Source of the DNA: UBA148 sp042577985
GTDB taxonomy: Archaea > Halobacteriota > UBA148
Length of the DNA: 64,000 nucleotides
Assembly (NCBI GenBank): GCA_042577985.1
Contig: JBHPDI010000001.1
Location: 1 to 64,000, forward strand
Direction: 5' to 3'
Shown: positions 28,363 to 37,573 of the stretch, one piece after another
Position numbering within the stretch: position 1 is the stretch's first letter
Layout: each line of letters opens with the position of its first letter
The notes under the pieces: generated by a model
Database searches by the model: none
Seen by the model: the letters and a program-made list of their open reading frames with translations, nothing else
Told to the model about the DNA's origin: nothing
Program-made: the position numbers and the translations under genes

Positions 28363-29340
28363 ATGGGTGATAAGTATCCAGGAATCAGTGTCGTAATACC
28401 GGCATACAATGGTGAGAAGACAATTGGCAAAACGATAGAATCTATTTTGAATCAGAAATATGAAGGAGAAATTGAAATAATTATTGTGAATGACTGTTCA
28501 ACCGATGGTACCTTAGAAGTTGTTCAGCAGTATCCAACAAAGATAATAAATAATGATACGAATTTGGGATTGGCTTATTCTGTAAATAAAGGTGTAAAAG
28601 CCTCAAAGAATGATATTGTTTCCGTGATTCATGAAGATATACTATTGATTGACAAAGAATGGGTCAAGAAATTAGTCCCTTATCTCAAGGAAGGAGTTGC
28701 AGTAGTTTCTTCACCTGTAATGTTACCAAGGGAAATCTATGACACATTTGGTTTCTGGGAGATGGTTTTATTCTCATGGGATTTGAAAGAAGATTATGAA
28801 AAAACTGTGGAAATTTTCACAGATGGGTATAATGAATTCAAAAACGTCATTTTCAAGAAAGATATTTTCCTAAAGTTTGGAGGATTAGATGGAAATATAT
28901 ACCGGGCAGCTTGTGAGGATGTGGATTTGAGTATGAAATTGTTTAAGGCAGGTTATAATATGGTCTCAGTTCCAATCCCAGTTTATCATCTTCATTCTTC
29001 TCGTGCAGCTAATCTTTCAAAGATATTATTTGAATACCGACCTCGATTATCAGAAGGACAAGGCGTTTTGTTCAGAAAATACGGATTTAGATCATGGGAC
29101 ATAAATAATCAAAATTTCAAAACTATTGCGATTATAGCTCTTTTTGTTCCCTTCAACATAATTCGAATAGTCGGAGCACTTTTCATCCTTGCAATAATTT
29201 TTGGAAATACGATAAGAGCATTTAAGGTTATGAAAAATCTAAAAGTTTTTATATTAGTTCCTCTAGTAAAAATTTTAGATTATTTCTTAGAAGTAATTTA
29301 CTTCTGGAAAGGTTTCCTAACAGGTAGGCAGAGGAAATGA
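28363..29340 (+). CDS. glycosyltransferase, GT2 family, membrane-anchored
   Basis: This is a GT-A glycosyltransferase with GISVVIPAYNGEKTIGKTIESIL near the start, VNDCSTDGTLEV near 40, HEDILLIDKEW as the DXD-region equivalent and RAACEDVDLSMKLFKAGY near 190. It has one to two hydrophobic segments near the C-terminus (TIAIIALFVPFNIIRIVGALFILAIIF). ATG 28363 sits two bases after the rmlB stop. An in-frame ATG at 28336 would add nine residues and overlap rmlB. The next gene begins in an ATGA overlap, so this gene is in the middle of the operon. Confidence 0.85.
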   Translation: MGDKYPGISVVIPAYNGEKTIGKTIESILNQKYEGEIEIIIVNDCSTDGTLEVVQQYPTKIINNDTNLGLAYSVNKGVKASKNDIVSVIHEDILLIDKEWVKKLVPYLKEGVAVVSSPVMLPREIYDTFGFWEMVLFSWDLKEDYEKTVEIFTDGYNEFKNVIFKKDIFLKFGGLDGNIYRAACEDVDLSMKLFKAGYNMVSVPIPVYHLHSSRAANLSKILFEYRPRLSEGQGVLFRKYGFRSWDINNQNFKTIAIIALFVPFNIIRIVGALFILAIIFGNTIRAFKVMKNLKVFILVPLVKILDYFLEVIYFWKGFLTGRQRK

Positions 29341-30206
29341 AAATAATAATTACAATCCCAGCATATAATGAAGAAGAGAGTATTAGTTATGTGATTAGCG
29401 GTATTAAAAAAACGATGGATCAAACTGAATACGAGTATAAGATAATTGTTGTCAATGATGGTTCGACAGATAACACAGCTAATATCGCAAAAAGTTCTGG
29501 GGCATTAGTTTATTCACATCCATATAATTATGGTCTAGCTGAAACTTTTAGAACTGAAATAGAAAAAGCTTTAGAGGGCAATGCGGAGATAATTGTCCAT
29601 ATAGATGCGGATGGACAATATAGGCCAGAGGAAATTCATGAATTGATAAAACCCCTAGAAAATAAAGAAGCTGATTTGGTATTAGGCTCAAGGTTTGCCG
29701 GGGTTATTGAAAAAATGCCATTTGTTAAAAAATTAGGCAATATTGCTTTTTCAAAAGTAGTTTCTCAAATAAGTGGAATAAAAGTGACAGATGCGCAGAC
29801 AGGGTTCAGGGCATTTACAAGAGAGATCGCTGAAAAAATCGAGATTATTTCTACACATACATATACGCAAGAACAGATAATAAAAACAGTTAGAAATAAG
29901 TTCAAAGTAAAAGAAGTTCCGATTTATTTCGAAAAAAGGAAGTCAGGTACGAGCAGATTGATGTCGAATCCAGTTGATTTTGCAATTAAGGCATGGATTA
30001 ATTTATTGAGAATATATAGGGATTTTGAACCTCTAAAGTTCTTTGGAGTAGTGGGGTTTGTTTTAATATTCACTGCTATATTAACTTTTTTTTGTAGTAT
30101 ATTCTTCTTGAGGGAACTTTTAGATATAACAGTTATAGTTCTTATTTTAGCCGGAATTCAGATTATATTATTTGGTTTTTTAGCAGAGATGGTGAAAAAA
30201 AGGTGA
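29337..30206 (+). CDS. dolichol-phosphate sugar synthase-like GT2
   Basis: The 289-residue product has IIITIPAYNEEESISYVI, VVNDGSTDNTANIA near 38, and IVHIDADGQYRPEEI near 84 with the catalytic DAD. TDAQTGFRAFTREIA near 150 is typical of polyprenyl-phosphate mannose or glucose synthases. Two C-terminal hydrophobic segments (about 238-285) anchor it. It probably loads a sugar onto dolichol phosphate for later membrane-side transfer. It overlaps both neighbours by four bases. Confidence 0.87.
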   Translation: MKIIITIPAYNEEESISYVISGIKKTMDQTEYEYKIIVVNDGSTDNTANIAKSSGALVYSHPYNYGLAETFRTEIEKALEGNAEIIVHIDADGQYRPEEIHELIKPLENKEADLVLGSRFAGVIEKMPFVKKLGNIAFSKVVSQISGIKVTDAQTGFRAFTREIAEKIEIISTHTYTQEQIIKTVRNKFKVKEVPIYFEKRKSGTSRLMSNPVDFAIKAWINLLRIYRDFEPLKFFGVVGFVLIFTAILTFFCSIFFLRELLDITVIVLILAGIQIILFGFLAEMVKKR

Positions 30207-31468
30207 CAAATGACAAAGAGGTGCACAATTTTAAGGATTTAGATCCAGAACTCTGTACCTTTTGTGGCACGTGCGTAGGTGTATGTCCTCAAAATTCATT
30301 AATCGCTAAACACGGAAAAATTTATTCGGTAGGCAAATGTAAATCTTGTGGACTTTGTTATAATGCCTGTCCTGGTAGAGAAGTTGCCTTCTCTAAATTA
30401 AATTCACATATTTTTAAATCTTCACAAAGAGATAGATATGTCGGTGTTTACAAATCATTATATGTGGGACATTCAAGAGATGTAAAAATAAGAAATAATG
30501 CATCTTCTGGAGGTGTCGTAACATCATTATTAATTTTTTTATTGGACAAAGGTCTAATTGATGGAGCTATCGTTGTTTGCATGAAATATAAAGAACCATG
30601 GAATTACGAAGTAAAAATTGCGAGAACAAAAAAAGATATTTTGAAAGCTTCACAATCTAAATACTCTTTAGTTCCTCTAAATGCTATTTTAAGTAAAATA
30701 AGGAAAGAAGATGGTAATTTTGCCCTTGTGGGTTTACCTTGCCATATCCATGGTATTAGAAGTCTTCAAATGATGGGGTGGGAACACAGTGATAAGATTA
30801 AATATTTAATTGGTCTATTTTGTGGTTTTAATATGCATTTATCCGCAACAAATCATCTTATCAATAAATTAGGAGTTGAAAAAGGAGATATACTAAGTCT
30901 CCAATATAGGGGGGGCAATTATCCAGGTGGTTTCCTTATAAAAACAAAAAATAATAATGAAAAATCTCTTGAGAAGTTTTATTATAATCTATTAAACCTA
31001 ATGTATGTTCCTAAGAGGTGTCTACTTTGTGTGGACCTTATGAATGAACTTGCTGATATCTCGGTAGGTGATGCGTGGATTAAAGATATTGATAAAGATG
31101 GATGGTCAACAGTTATAGTTAGAACAGAAAAAGGAGAAACCTTGTTTAAGGATGCCATAAAACACAATTATTTGGGCTATAAAAAAATTTCAAGAGAAGA
31201 TCTTTTAAAATCACATTCACATTTAATAAGATACAAAAAAATAAAAGTTTTTATCAGATTATATTTAAGCAAGAAAAAACCGATATATGATTTGGAGTAT
31301 CCTAATATGAAGATACATGAATATATACCGGGCGCTCTATTCTTTTATTCAGTTAAAATTCTGGGCAATGATTATATTAAAAAAGTTATAGGTTTTTTGC
31401 CACTAAAATTATTTGGGATTATAGCACATTTAGGCAAATACATAATAAGAAAGGGAGAGCTAGAATGA
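30203..31468 (+). CDS. FrhB-like Fe-S protein (coenzyme F420 hydrogenase/dehydrogenase beta family)
   Basis: The 421-residue product starts with two [4Fe-4S] ferredoxin motifs (CTFCGTCVGVCPQNS and CKSCGLCYNACPG, about 17-60). It continues with the FrhB domain (NASSGGVVTSLLIFLLDKGL near 97, VGLPCHIHGI near 180, and CLLCVDLMNELADISVGDAW near 275). FrhB proteins bind FAD and use coenzyme F420, and polysaccharide-cluster members occur with pyruvyltransferases. No pyruvyltransferase is present here. It may reduce a sugar or feed electrons to the RfbH dehydratase encoded four genes upstream (inference). The GTG start at 30203 overlaps the previous stop. Confidence 0.87.
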   Translation: MTNDKEVHNFKDLDPELCTFCGTCVGVCPQNSLIAKHGKIYSVGKCKSCGLCYNACPGREVAFSKLNSHIFKSSQRDRYVGVYKSLYVGHSRDVKIRNNASSGGVVTSLLIFLLDKGLIDGAIVVCMKYKEPWNYEVKIARTKKDILKASQSKYSLVPLNAILSKIRKEDGNFALVGLPCHIHGIRSLQMMGWEHSDKIKYLIGLFCGFNMHLSATNHLINKLGVEKGDILSLQYRGGNYPGGFLIKTKNNNEKSLEKFYYNLLNLMYVPKRCLLCVDLMNELADISVGDAWIKDIDKDGWSTVIVRTEKGETLFKDAIKHNYLGYKKISREDLLKSHSHLIRYKKIKVFIRLYLSKKKPIYDLEYPNMKIHEYIPGALFFYSVKILGNDYIKKVIGFLPLKLFGIIAHLGKYIIRKGELE

Positions 31469-33096
31469 GCGAAAATAGCTATCGAACTTATGTTTTAAAT
31501 AATATGCCACGCCTGATAAGTCAGCTTGACCGGGACAAAAATTCTCTGACATATGGCTGTTTCGACAGAAACTATTGGCATTATAAGATAAGAGACTTTC
31601 CTTCAATAATTCTTCAACAAGGTTCTTTAGCTTTAGCCTTACTTTATTCAAATAACTTCAAAGGAAATATTTATTATAAGAACAAAAAAATTGAGGAATG
31701 GACTTTAGCATCCCTCTATTTTTGGATGGAAAACCAATTAAAGGACGGTTCTTTTAATGAGTATTGGCCAAATGAGCACGGATATCCTCCAACGGTATTT
31801 TCTTTATATACCACCTCGGAGACATATAGGCTATTGCATGCTTTTATTGACAAAAAAGACGGCTTAGAAAGGGCCTTAATTAAATCGTGCAACTTTATCT
31901 CTAAACATGATGAAAAGGGAGCACAGAACCAGGAAATAGCTTCTATTACCTCGTTATATAGTGTGTATTTATCAATCAAAGAAAAATGGTTATTAAATAT
32001 TATTGATGAAAAAGTGAAGCAAATCCTCAAAAGGCAATCACATGAAGGATGGATCTCTGAATACGGTGGTGCAGATATTGGGTATCTGAGTGTATCACTG
32101 GGTTATCTCGCTGAGTATTATAAAATGAGTCAAGATAAAAGAGTATTTCCTGCTCTAAAAAGTATTGTAGATTTTATGCAGTTCTTTATACATCCTGATT
32201 CTACCTCTGGGGGGGATTATGGGAGTAGAAATACTGAATACTTTCTTCCAAACGGTTTAGAGATTTTAGCAGCAGATTATTCGTTGGCAGGTGCTATAGC
32301 TGATAAATTATTAAATAATTTAGAAAAATATCAAACTCTTCCTAACACAGTAGACGAGAGATATCTTTCTCATTATTTCTTACATTCTTATGTTGGTGCA
32401 CTACTTAATTATAAACCCAGAAGAGATATCCCAAAGCTTCCGTGCGAGATAAAATGTGAGAAATATTTTAAAGATGCGGGTTTATATGTTCTAAATAATG
32501 GAAATTATTATGCTATTTTAGGATTATCAAAAGGCGGAGTTTTAAAAGTTTTTTCGCAAGGAAAAGAAATTCTAAATGACTGTGGTTATATGGCAAAAAT
32601 CTCTAAAAATAAACTCATTACAACTAATTGGGTTGATCAGAGTTATATAAAAGAAAAGAAAGGGAATACTTTTATCGTTTCTGGTGATTTCCACTCGATA
32701 TCACAATATTTACCCACCCCTTTAAAGCATTTCTTGCTGAGAGGTGCGTCGAGTATATTTGGTAAGCGACTTATACCTATTTTGAAAAAGCGACTAATAA
32801 CTAGAGATATAAAAGTGCCAACTACTTTTAAAAGAACGGTGACTTTTCATGGTAAAAGAATAATTATCGATGATATTATTACTTCTGAAAACGTATTAAA
32901 AGAAGTTTCTACATCCGATGGTTTTTCTTTCCGATATGTTCCATCATCTAAATATTTTCAAATTAACGAAATTAAGAGAATAAATATAGATAAAATTTTC
33001 CAAAATATTAGGAAAATTGAAATCAAAAAGGAGGTAGACTGCATAAATGGAAAAGTCTTTATTGCAAATGAAAATCACAAGAAAAGAAATTCATAA
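31465..33096 (+). CDS. unrecognised 543-residue protein, possible alpha/alpha-toroid
   Basis: I do not assign a function. The first 330 residues are helix-rich with recurring aromatic/glycine turns (QGSLALALLYSNN, DGSFNEYWPNEHGYPPTVFSLYTT, GWISEYGGADIGYLSVSLGYLAEYY, GGDYGSRNTEYFLPNGLE), resembling the alpha/alpha-toroid of polysaccharide lyases and related proteins. The last 200 residues look beta-rich (GNYYAILGLSKGGVLKVFSQGKEI). That two-part layout recalls heparinase II/III-like proteins, but no catalytic motif is evident. There is no signal peptide or membrane segment, so a cytoplasmic place is likely. It overlaps the FrhB-like gene by four bases. Confidence 0.75.
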   Translation: MSENSYRTYVLNNMPRLISQLDRDKNSLTYGCFDRNYWHYKIRDFPSIILQQGSLALALLYSNNFKGNIYYKNKKIEEWTLASLYFWMENQLKDGSFNEYWPNEHGYPPTVFSLYTTSETYRLLHAFIDKKDGLERALIKSCNFISKHDEKGAQNQEIASITSLYSVYLSIKEKWLLNIIDEKVKQILKRQSHEGWISEYGGADIGYLSVSLGYLAEYYKMSQDKRVFPALKSIVDFMQFFIHPDSTSGGDYGSRNTEYFLPNGLEILAADYSLAGAIADKLLNNLEKYQTLPNTVDERYLSHYFLHSYVGALLNYKPRRDIPKLPCEIKCEKYFKDAGLYVLNNGNYYAILGLSKGGVLKVFSQGKEILNDCGYMAKISKNKLITTNWVDQSYIKEKKGNTFIVSGDFHSISQYLPTPLKHFLLRGASSIFGKRLIPILKKRLITRDIKVPTTFKRTVTFHGKRIIIDDIITSENVLKEVSTSDGFSFRYVPSSKYFQINEIKRINIDKIFQNIRKIEIKKEVDCINGKVFIANENHKKRNS

Positions 33097-33154
33097 GAAA
33101 CCAAAAATTTTTTATGCCATGAAACTTGCTGAATAAAGACAAAAGGATATTAAA

Positions 33155-34687
33155 ATGTCAGATATTATACTAATCCAACCGAAGGCAGGGGTTTATGAGA
33201 TAACTAGTATCAGGATGCCCTTGCCATGTTTGTCGATTGCCGCCCTCCCGGATCGAGATGGCTATAATGTAAAAATTATAGACCAAAGAACAGATAAAAA
33301 TTGGCAATCAAACCTTATCAGTTCTCTTAAATCGAAACCCATTTGTGTTGGTGTGACCAGCATGACAGGCCCACAGATTGGGTTTGCTCTGGAAGTATCC
33401 AAGTGTATTAAGGATAACTCAGATGTTCCTGTGGTGTGGGGTGGAGTCCATCCTTCTCTGTTACCTGAACAAACACTGGAAAACGAAAATATAGATATAG
33501 TTGTGGTGGGGGAAGGCGAAGCCACTTTTTTTGAGTTAGTTGCTGCATTGGAAAAAGAAAAGCCTCTGGAAGATGTGAAAGGAATATGGTATAAACAGGA
33601 TGGCAAAATTAAAAGAACTCCTCCAAGACCATTTATGGATTTGAACGCCCTCCCTGATATGCCCTATCATCTTGTAGATGTGCATAAATATTCTGCCTTT
33701 GATCTAAGCGGAACAGGAGAACAGGCCCTTTCGGTTATGACCAGTCGGGGCTGTCCATATGGTTGCAGCTTTTGTTATAATACGGTTTTTAATAAACGTA
33801 AATGGAGAGCCTTAACGGTAGAGAACTCATTAAAACGGATAAAAAATGTTGTGGACAGTTTTGGAGTTAAGTCGATTTACTTCCCTGAGGATAATTTTTC
33901 ATTCGATCTTAAGAGATTTGAAGGGATTATCAAAGGAATTATAGATGAAGGGCTGGACATAACTTGGGGTTCTCAGGGGATCAGGATGGACTCTGTTGGG
34001 AAGATGAGCCATGAACTTCTATCACTAGCTGAGAAAAGCGGCTGCAAGAATCTGGATATTGGTATCGAATCAGGATCACCGAGAATCCTGAAACTAATAA
34101 AGAAAGGAGCAACTGTTGATCAGATTGTAGCAGGGGGTAAAAAACTTTCCGAGCATGATTTTATAGTAAAATATAATTTTATGATGGGGATTCCAACAGA
34201 GACAAAAGAGGAAAGGAAAGAGTCGTTGGACCTTGGCTCAAAGTTAATCAAAGAGAATAAGAACGCATATATGCTGTTTCATATTTATACACCATTTCCT
34301 CAGACTGAACTCTATAAGTTGGCATTAGAAAGCGGTTTTAAATCTCCGTCCACACTCGAAACATGGGCGAAGTTCAACTATCTCGACTGGACATATAATT
34401 ACGATTCGTGGTTATCCGATAAAGACATAAAAATTTTAGGCAATTTGTCTTTCATATCTCGCCTTGCTAACAGGAATATAAGGTATAAAATTACAAACAC
34501 ATTTATTAAAACAATGTTTGACTTGTATTATCCGATAGCCAAGTTTAGGCTCGATCACAATTTCTATTATTTGTTTATCGAAAAAGCAGTGGAAAAGAGT
34601 ATGAGACCGGTATTACTCAAATATATGTCACAAATTGGTAAAAAATATACGAATGAACCTTCAGACATTTCCGCTAGAGATGGTTAG
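33155..34687 (+). CDS. B12-binding domain radical SAM protein
   Basis: The 510-residue product has a B12-binding-like N-terminal domain (SIAALPDRDGYNVKIIDQR, VWGGVHPSLLPEQTL, VVVGEGEATFFELV) and a radical SAM domain with SRGCPYGCSFCYN near 195 and IGIESGSPRILKLIKKG near 300. It resembles enzymes that methylate or rearrange lipids, sugars and bacteriochlorin side chains. AAGGAT stands before the ATG. It closes the plus-strand run, and its stop is followed by the convergent UPF0104 gene. It shares architecture with the gene at 21339, but the sequences have diverged, so different substrates are likely. Confidence 0.88.
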   Translation: MSDIILIQPKAGVYEITSIRMPLPCLSIAALPDRDGYNVKIIDQRTDKNWQSNLISSLKSKPICVGVTSMTGPQIGFALEVSKCIKDNSDVPVVWGGVHPSLLPEQTLENENIDIVVVGEGEATFFELVAALEKEKPLEDVKGIWYKQDGKIKRTPPRPFMDLNALPDMPYHLVDVHKYSAFDLSGTGEQALSVMTSRGCPYGCSFCYNTVFNKRKWRALTVENSLKRIKNVVDSFGVKSIYFPEDNFSFDLKRFEGIIKGIIDEGLDITWGSQGIRMDSVGKMSHELLSLAEKSGCKNLDIGIESGSPRILKLIKKGATVDQIVAGGKKLSEHDFIVKYNFMMGIPTETKEERKESLDLGSKLIKENKNAYMLFHIYTPFPQTELYKLALESGFKSPSTLETWAKFNYLDWTYNYDSWLSDKDIKILGNLSFISRLANRNIRYKITNTFIKTMFDLYYPIAKFRLDHNFYYLFIEKAVEKSMRPVLLKYMSQIGKKYTNEPSDISARDG

Positions 34688-34766
34688 TCCATATTTATTT
34701 GTGAAGAAATCTAAAGTATAGTTTGGTAAAAAACAGAATAAAATTATGCTTTCCAATAAAAAATTG

Positions 34767-35687
34767 TTATTCCTGCGATTTCATCTTCCACATAAATGGA
34801 ATCCCAATCAATGATACCAGCCAATACCTAACAATAGAAAATAAGATGCCAACACCCAACAATTTTTCTGGTGCAGCAAACCCTGAGAAAAGAAAAATAA
34901 TGGCCGCATCACGAGTACCCATACCGCCCAGTGTAACTGGAATCAATCCAATGAAAATTGCAATTGGGATATTAGCCATTGTGAAGAACAAGGGAACGTT
35001 AATTCTCAATGCATAGAAAAATATTAGGGTTTGTAATATTGATATACTCCAAATTAAAAGAGAATAAGAGAGAATAATCGAAAATACTCTTTTATCTTTC
35101 GTTAGTAATTTCGTAGAAAGAATCAGGTTTTGAATTTTTTCATTCCATGAACTCTTTATCGGCAAGCGGAAATTAAAACCAGCGTGTGCAAGAAGAAATA
35201 TTGCAATTATGAAAATGAAGATGCTTAACGCAATAAAAGCTAACTCATATTTCTTACAAAACGTCATGCCAATTAAAGAAAACAAAACAAGTGTAAGAAA
35301 ATCAAACATTCTCTCGGTTATTACGCTGCCAACTGTTTTACTTGCTGGAATCTTATTTTTTAAATAATATGCCTTGATAACATCTCCTGACTTGGAAGGA
35401 GTAATCGAAGTTAAAGGAAGAGCAGCCATTATCAAGTTAAGGCATTCTTTGTATGGTAATTTATAGCCCATTATTTCTAAGATTATTTGCCATCGTTTTG
35501 CAATGATAGGTATGATCAAAAATAACAATAAAAGCGCAATAAGCAGATAAAAGAGATTAGCGTGCGATAATACATCCATAACCGAATAAAAATCTATTTT
35601 TGTGAAGATGAAGTAGAAAATGGCTATTGTGATGGCTAATACAATAACCGATTTCAATACTGAACTGCTGCTCCTTTTCAATGTCAC
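34767..35687 (-). CDS. UPF0104 / AglD C-terminal-like integral membrane protein
   Basis: The 306-residue protein has about eight hydrophobic segments. It carries the lysylphosphatidylglycerol-synthase TM-region signature: a PLTSITPSKSGDVIKAYYLK segment near 90-110, TERMFDFLTLVLFSL near 125 and PVTLGGMGTRDAAIIFLF near 255. Archaeal members occur alone or as the membrane half of AglD-type enzymes, and are suspected to handle polyprenyl-linked sugars. It diverges from the membrane protein at 35827 across a promoter region. Confidence 0.88.
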   Translation of the reverse strand: MTLKRSSSSVLKSVIVLAITIAIFYFIFTKIDFYSVMDVLSHANLFYLLIALLLLFLIIPIIAKRWQIILEIMGYKLPYKECLNLIMAALPLTSITPSKSGDVIKAYYLKNKIPASKTVGSVITERMFDFLTLVLFSLIGMTFCKKYELAFIALSIFIFIIAIFLLAHAGFNFRLPIKSSWNEKIQNLILSTKLLTKDKRVFSIILSYSLLIWSISILQTLIFFYALRINVPLFFTMANIPIAIFIGLIPVTLGGMGTRDAAIIFLFSGFAAPEKLLGVGILFSIVRYWLVSLIGIPFMWKMKSQE

Positions 35688-35758
35688 TCTTCCTTCTCCT
35701 TCTACATCTTTTAAAATCCCTCTAATTATAACTACTTTTTACTTTTTTTAAATCAATC

Positions 35759-35767
35759 TTTATATAC
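35759..35767 (+). promoter_or_regulatory. TATA box of the 35827 gene
   Basis: TTTATATAC at 35759-35767 is a near-consensus archaeal TATA box preceded by the purine-containing TTTAAATCAATC stretch. A transcript would start near 35790, leaving a short leader with the strong Shine-Dalgarno GGGGAGG before ATG 35827. Confidence 0.55.
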
Positions 35768-35826
35768 TTACTATTTGCTATAGAATTAATAAATTGTATG
35801 ATAACAATAACGAAAGGGGAGGATGT

Positions 35827-37551
35827 ATGACAAAATCAATTCCAAAGATAGTATGCGGAGCATTTACGATGTATTTATCCTTGGTGATTTTGGTAGGTTA
35901 TTATATGGACCACTTTGGTTTTTCGCTCACGATTGGCAGAATTATTTTGCCTTTACTTGCAATTTCTATTTTCTATATTGGTTTTAAATTTTTTAAGCAT
36001 ACTCCAATCTCTTACGAATTCGATAAAACATATACCCTAATATTTTTTACAATATTAACTGTATCATTCATCTATTTTTTGTTGCCTTCTCTACCCTCTT
36101 TCCTGCCTTTAGGCAGTAATGTGGACGCCCCCCAAGCGTATGCAATTACAAAATTAATTGCTGATACCCGTTCCTTGTTGTTGCACCAAGATTTTATTTG
36201 GTTGGATTATCAACCGGTATGGAAGGTCTACCCATTTGGGTTGCATCTAAATGTTGCAGTTATTTCGTGGATTTCAAATATACTCCCTATCAAACTTATA
36301 TATCCATTTATGTGTTTGATTATTTCAATGTCTATTGCGGGAGTATATGGAATAACAGTGGAATCAAAAATAACCGATAACAAATACCTTGCTGCCATTC
36401 CAAGTTTTTTACTGGTAACTTTTGTTCTTCTTAACCTCCAGATGAGGTTAGGGGGCCCATTCCCACGACTCTTTGGTGCTTTTTTGATAATAATGTTCGT
36501 GTGGTTCCTGATGGATTATGTCAAAAGACCTTCATTATTATCGGTGATTCCGCTGATTTTAATTGAATGTGCCGTGATTAATAGTTATCCCACTTTTTCA
36601 ATAATACCCATTGCAATGTTTACTTTTGCATTAATTTTTGCGATAGATCAAAAAAAGATAAAAATACCTCATTTCATTTTGTTTAATGTTATTGTACTTC
36701 TGTTGTCCATTTCTTATGTCATCTATTTTTATAACACGACTGCATACCTTACAAATACTGGAAATCTAGATGTAATAAACCAACCTAGCACCATGGGAAT
36801 ACAAATAATGCCATTCAATCCCTGGTTAAGCGATCAGTCCATCTATGTGAACTTGGCTAACATGGCTGCAACGTTATTTTTTGTTGTTTCCATTCCGGGG
36901 TTTTTATTACATTTTACTGACAAAAAAGCCAGAGAACTCATATTATTTTATAGCATTGTATCATTACAAATATTGGCATTCCTAGTTCTTGTTTTTCTTA
37001 TTAACATGCGATTGATGCCAATAAATAATACAATCTATGTGCTGATGTACCCTGCCGCTATTGCTATATTTCTTGGGATAAAAAAAATTTTTGATATTGA
37101 GAATATATCAAAGAAATTTAGTGCAATTGCATTTGTCTGCATGATTTTATTAACATTCGCAACTGCGCCTGTTATGTCTCTCGGATGTTCGACAGGTCTA
37201 ACAGGCAGAGAGGTGGGTATTACTCAAGACGAATATGATACTGCTCTGTGGGTTAAAAATAATATTGGTGAAGATGTTTCAGTTTTAGCAGATCCGGGGG
37301 CACAGTTCTTCTTCTTTGTAGCATCAGAACAAAAAAACATAACATTAATATATTCCTCTTATGAACACTTGAATAAAGAATTTAGAGAATGGCAAACGCA
37401 AGCGAAATCCGGTGATATTGTAGTAGTATTAAATATATATGCAGTTAGTTCGGCCATTGTTTTACATCAGGATAATACCGTGGACATAGATAATACTACA
37501 TATGAGATTTTATATCCTAAGGGAGTTTGTTACGTTTTGAGGTATATCTAA
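35827..37551 (+). CDS. large polytopic membrane protein, possible GT-C glycosyltransferase
   Basis: The 574-residue product has about twelve to thirteen hydrophobic segments and a C-terminal soluble tail of about 120 residues (LWVKNNIGEDVSVLADPGAQF). A loop after the second or third segment reads GSNVDAPQAYAITKLIADT, followed by QPVWKVYPFGLHLNV. An acidic residue in the first extracytoplasmic loop and the C-terminal ligand-like domain are features of GT-C enzymes. The family is not recognised. ATG 35827 is chosen for the GGGGAGG Shine-Dalgarno six bases upstream, rather than the earlier ATG at 35794. Confidence 0.75.
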   Translation: MTKSIPKIVCGAFTMYLSLVILVGYYMDHFGFSLTIGRIILPLLAISIFYIGFKFFKHTPISYEFDKTYTLIFFTILTVSFIYFLLPSLPSFLPLGSNVDAPQAYAITKLIADTRSLLLHQDFIWLDYQPVWKVYPFGLHLNVAVISWISNILPIKLIYPFMCLIISMSIAGVYGITVESKITDNKYLAAIPSFLLVTFVLLNLQMRLGGPFPRLFGAFLIIMFVWFLMDYVKRPSLLSVIPLILIECAVINSYPTFSIIPIAMFTFALIFAIDQKKIKIPHFILFNVIVLLLSISYVIYFYNTTAYLTNTGNLDVINQPSTMGIQIMPFNPWLSDQSIYVNLANMAATLFFVVSIPGFLLHFTDKKARELILFYSIVSLQILAFLVLVFLINMRLMPINNTIYVLMYPAAIAIFLGIKKIFDIENISKKFSAIAFVCMILLTFATAPVMSLGCSTGLTGREVGITQDEYDTALWVKNNIGEDVSVLADPGAQFFFFVASEQKNITLIYSSYEHLNKEFREWQTQAKSGDIVVVLNIYAVSSAIVLHQDNTVDIDNTTYEILYPKGVCYVLRYI

Positions 37552-37573
37552 TTTTTAATGTAAAATGTGAGAA

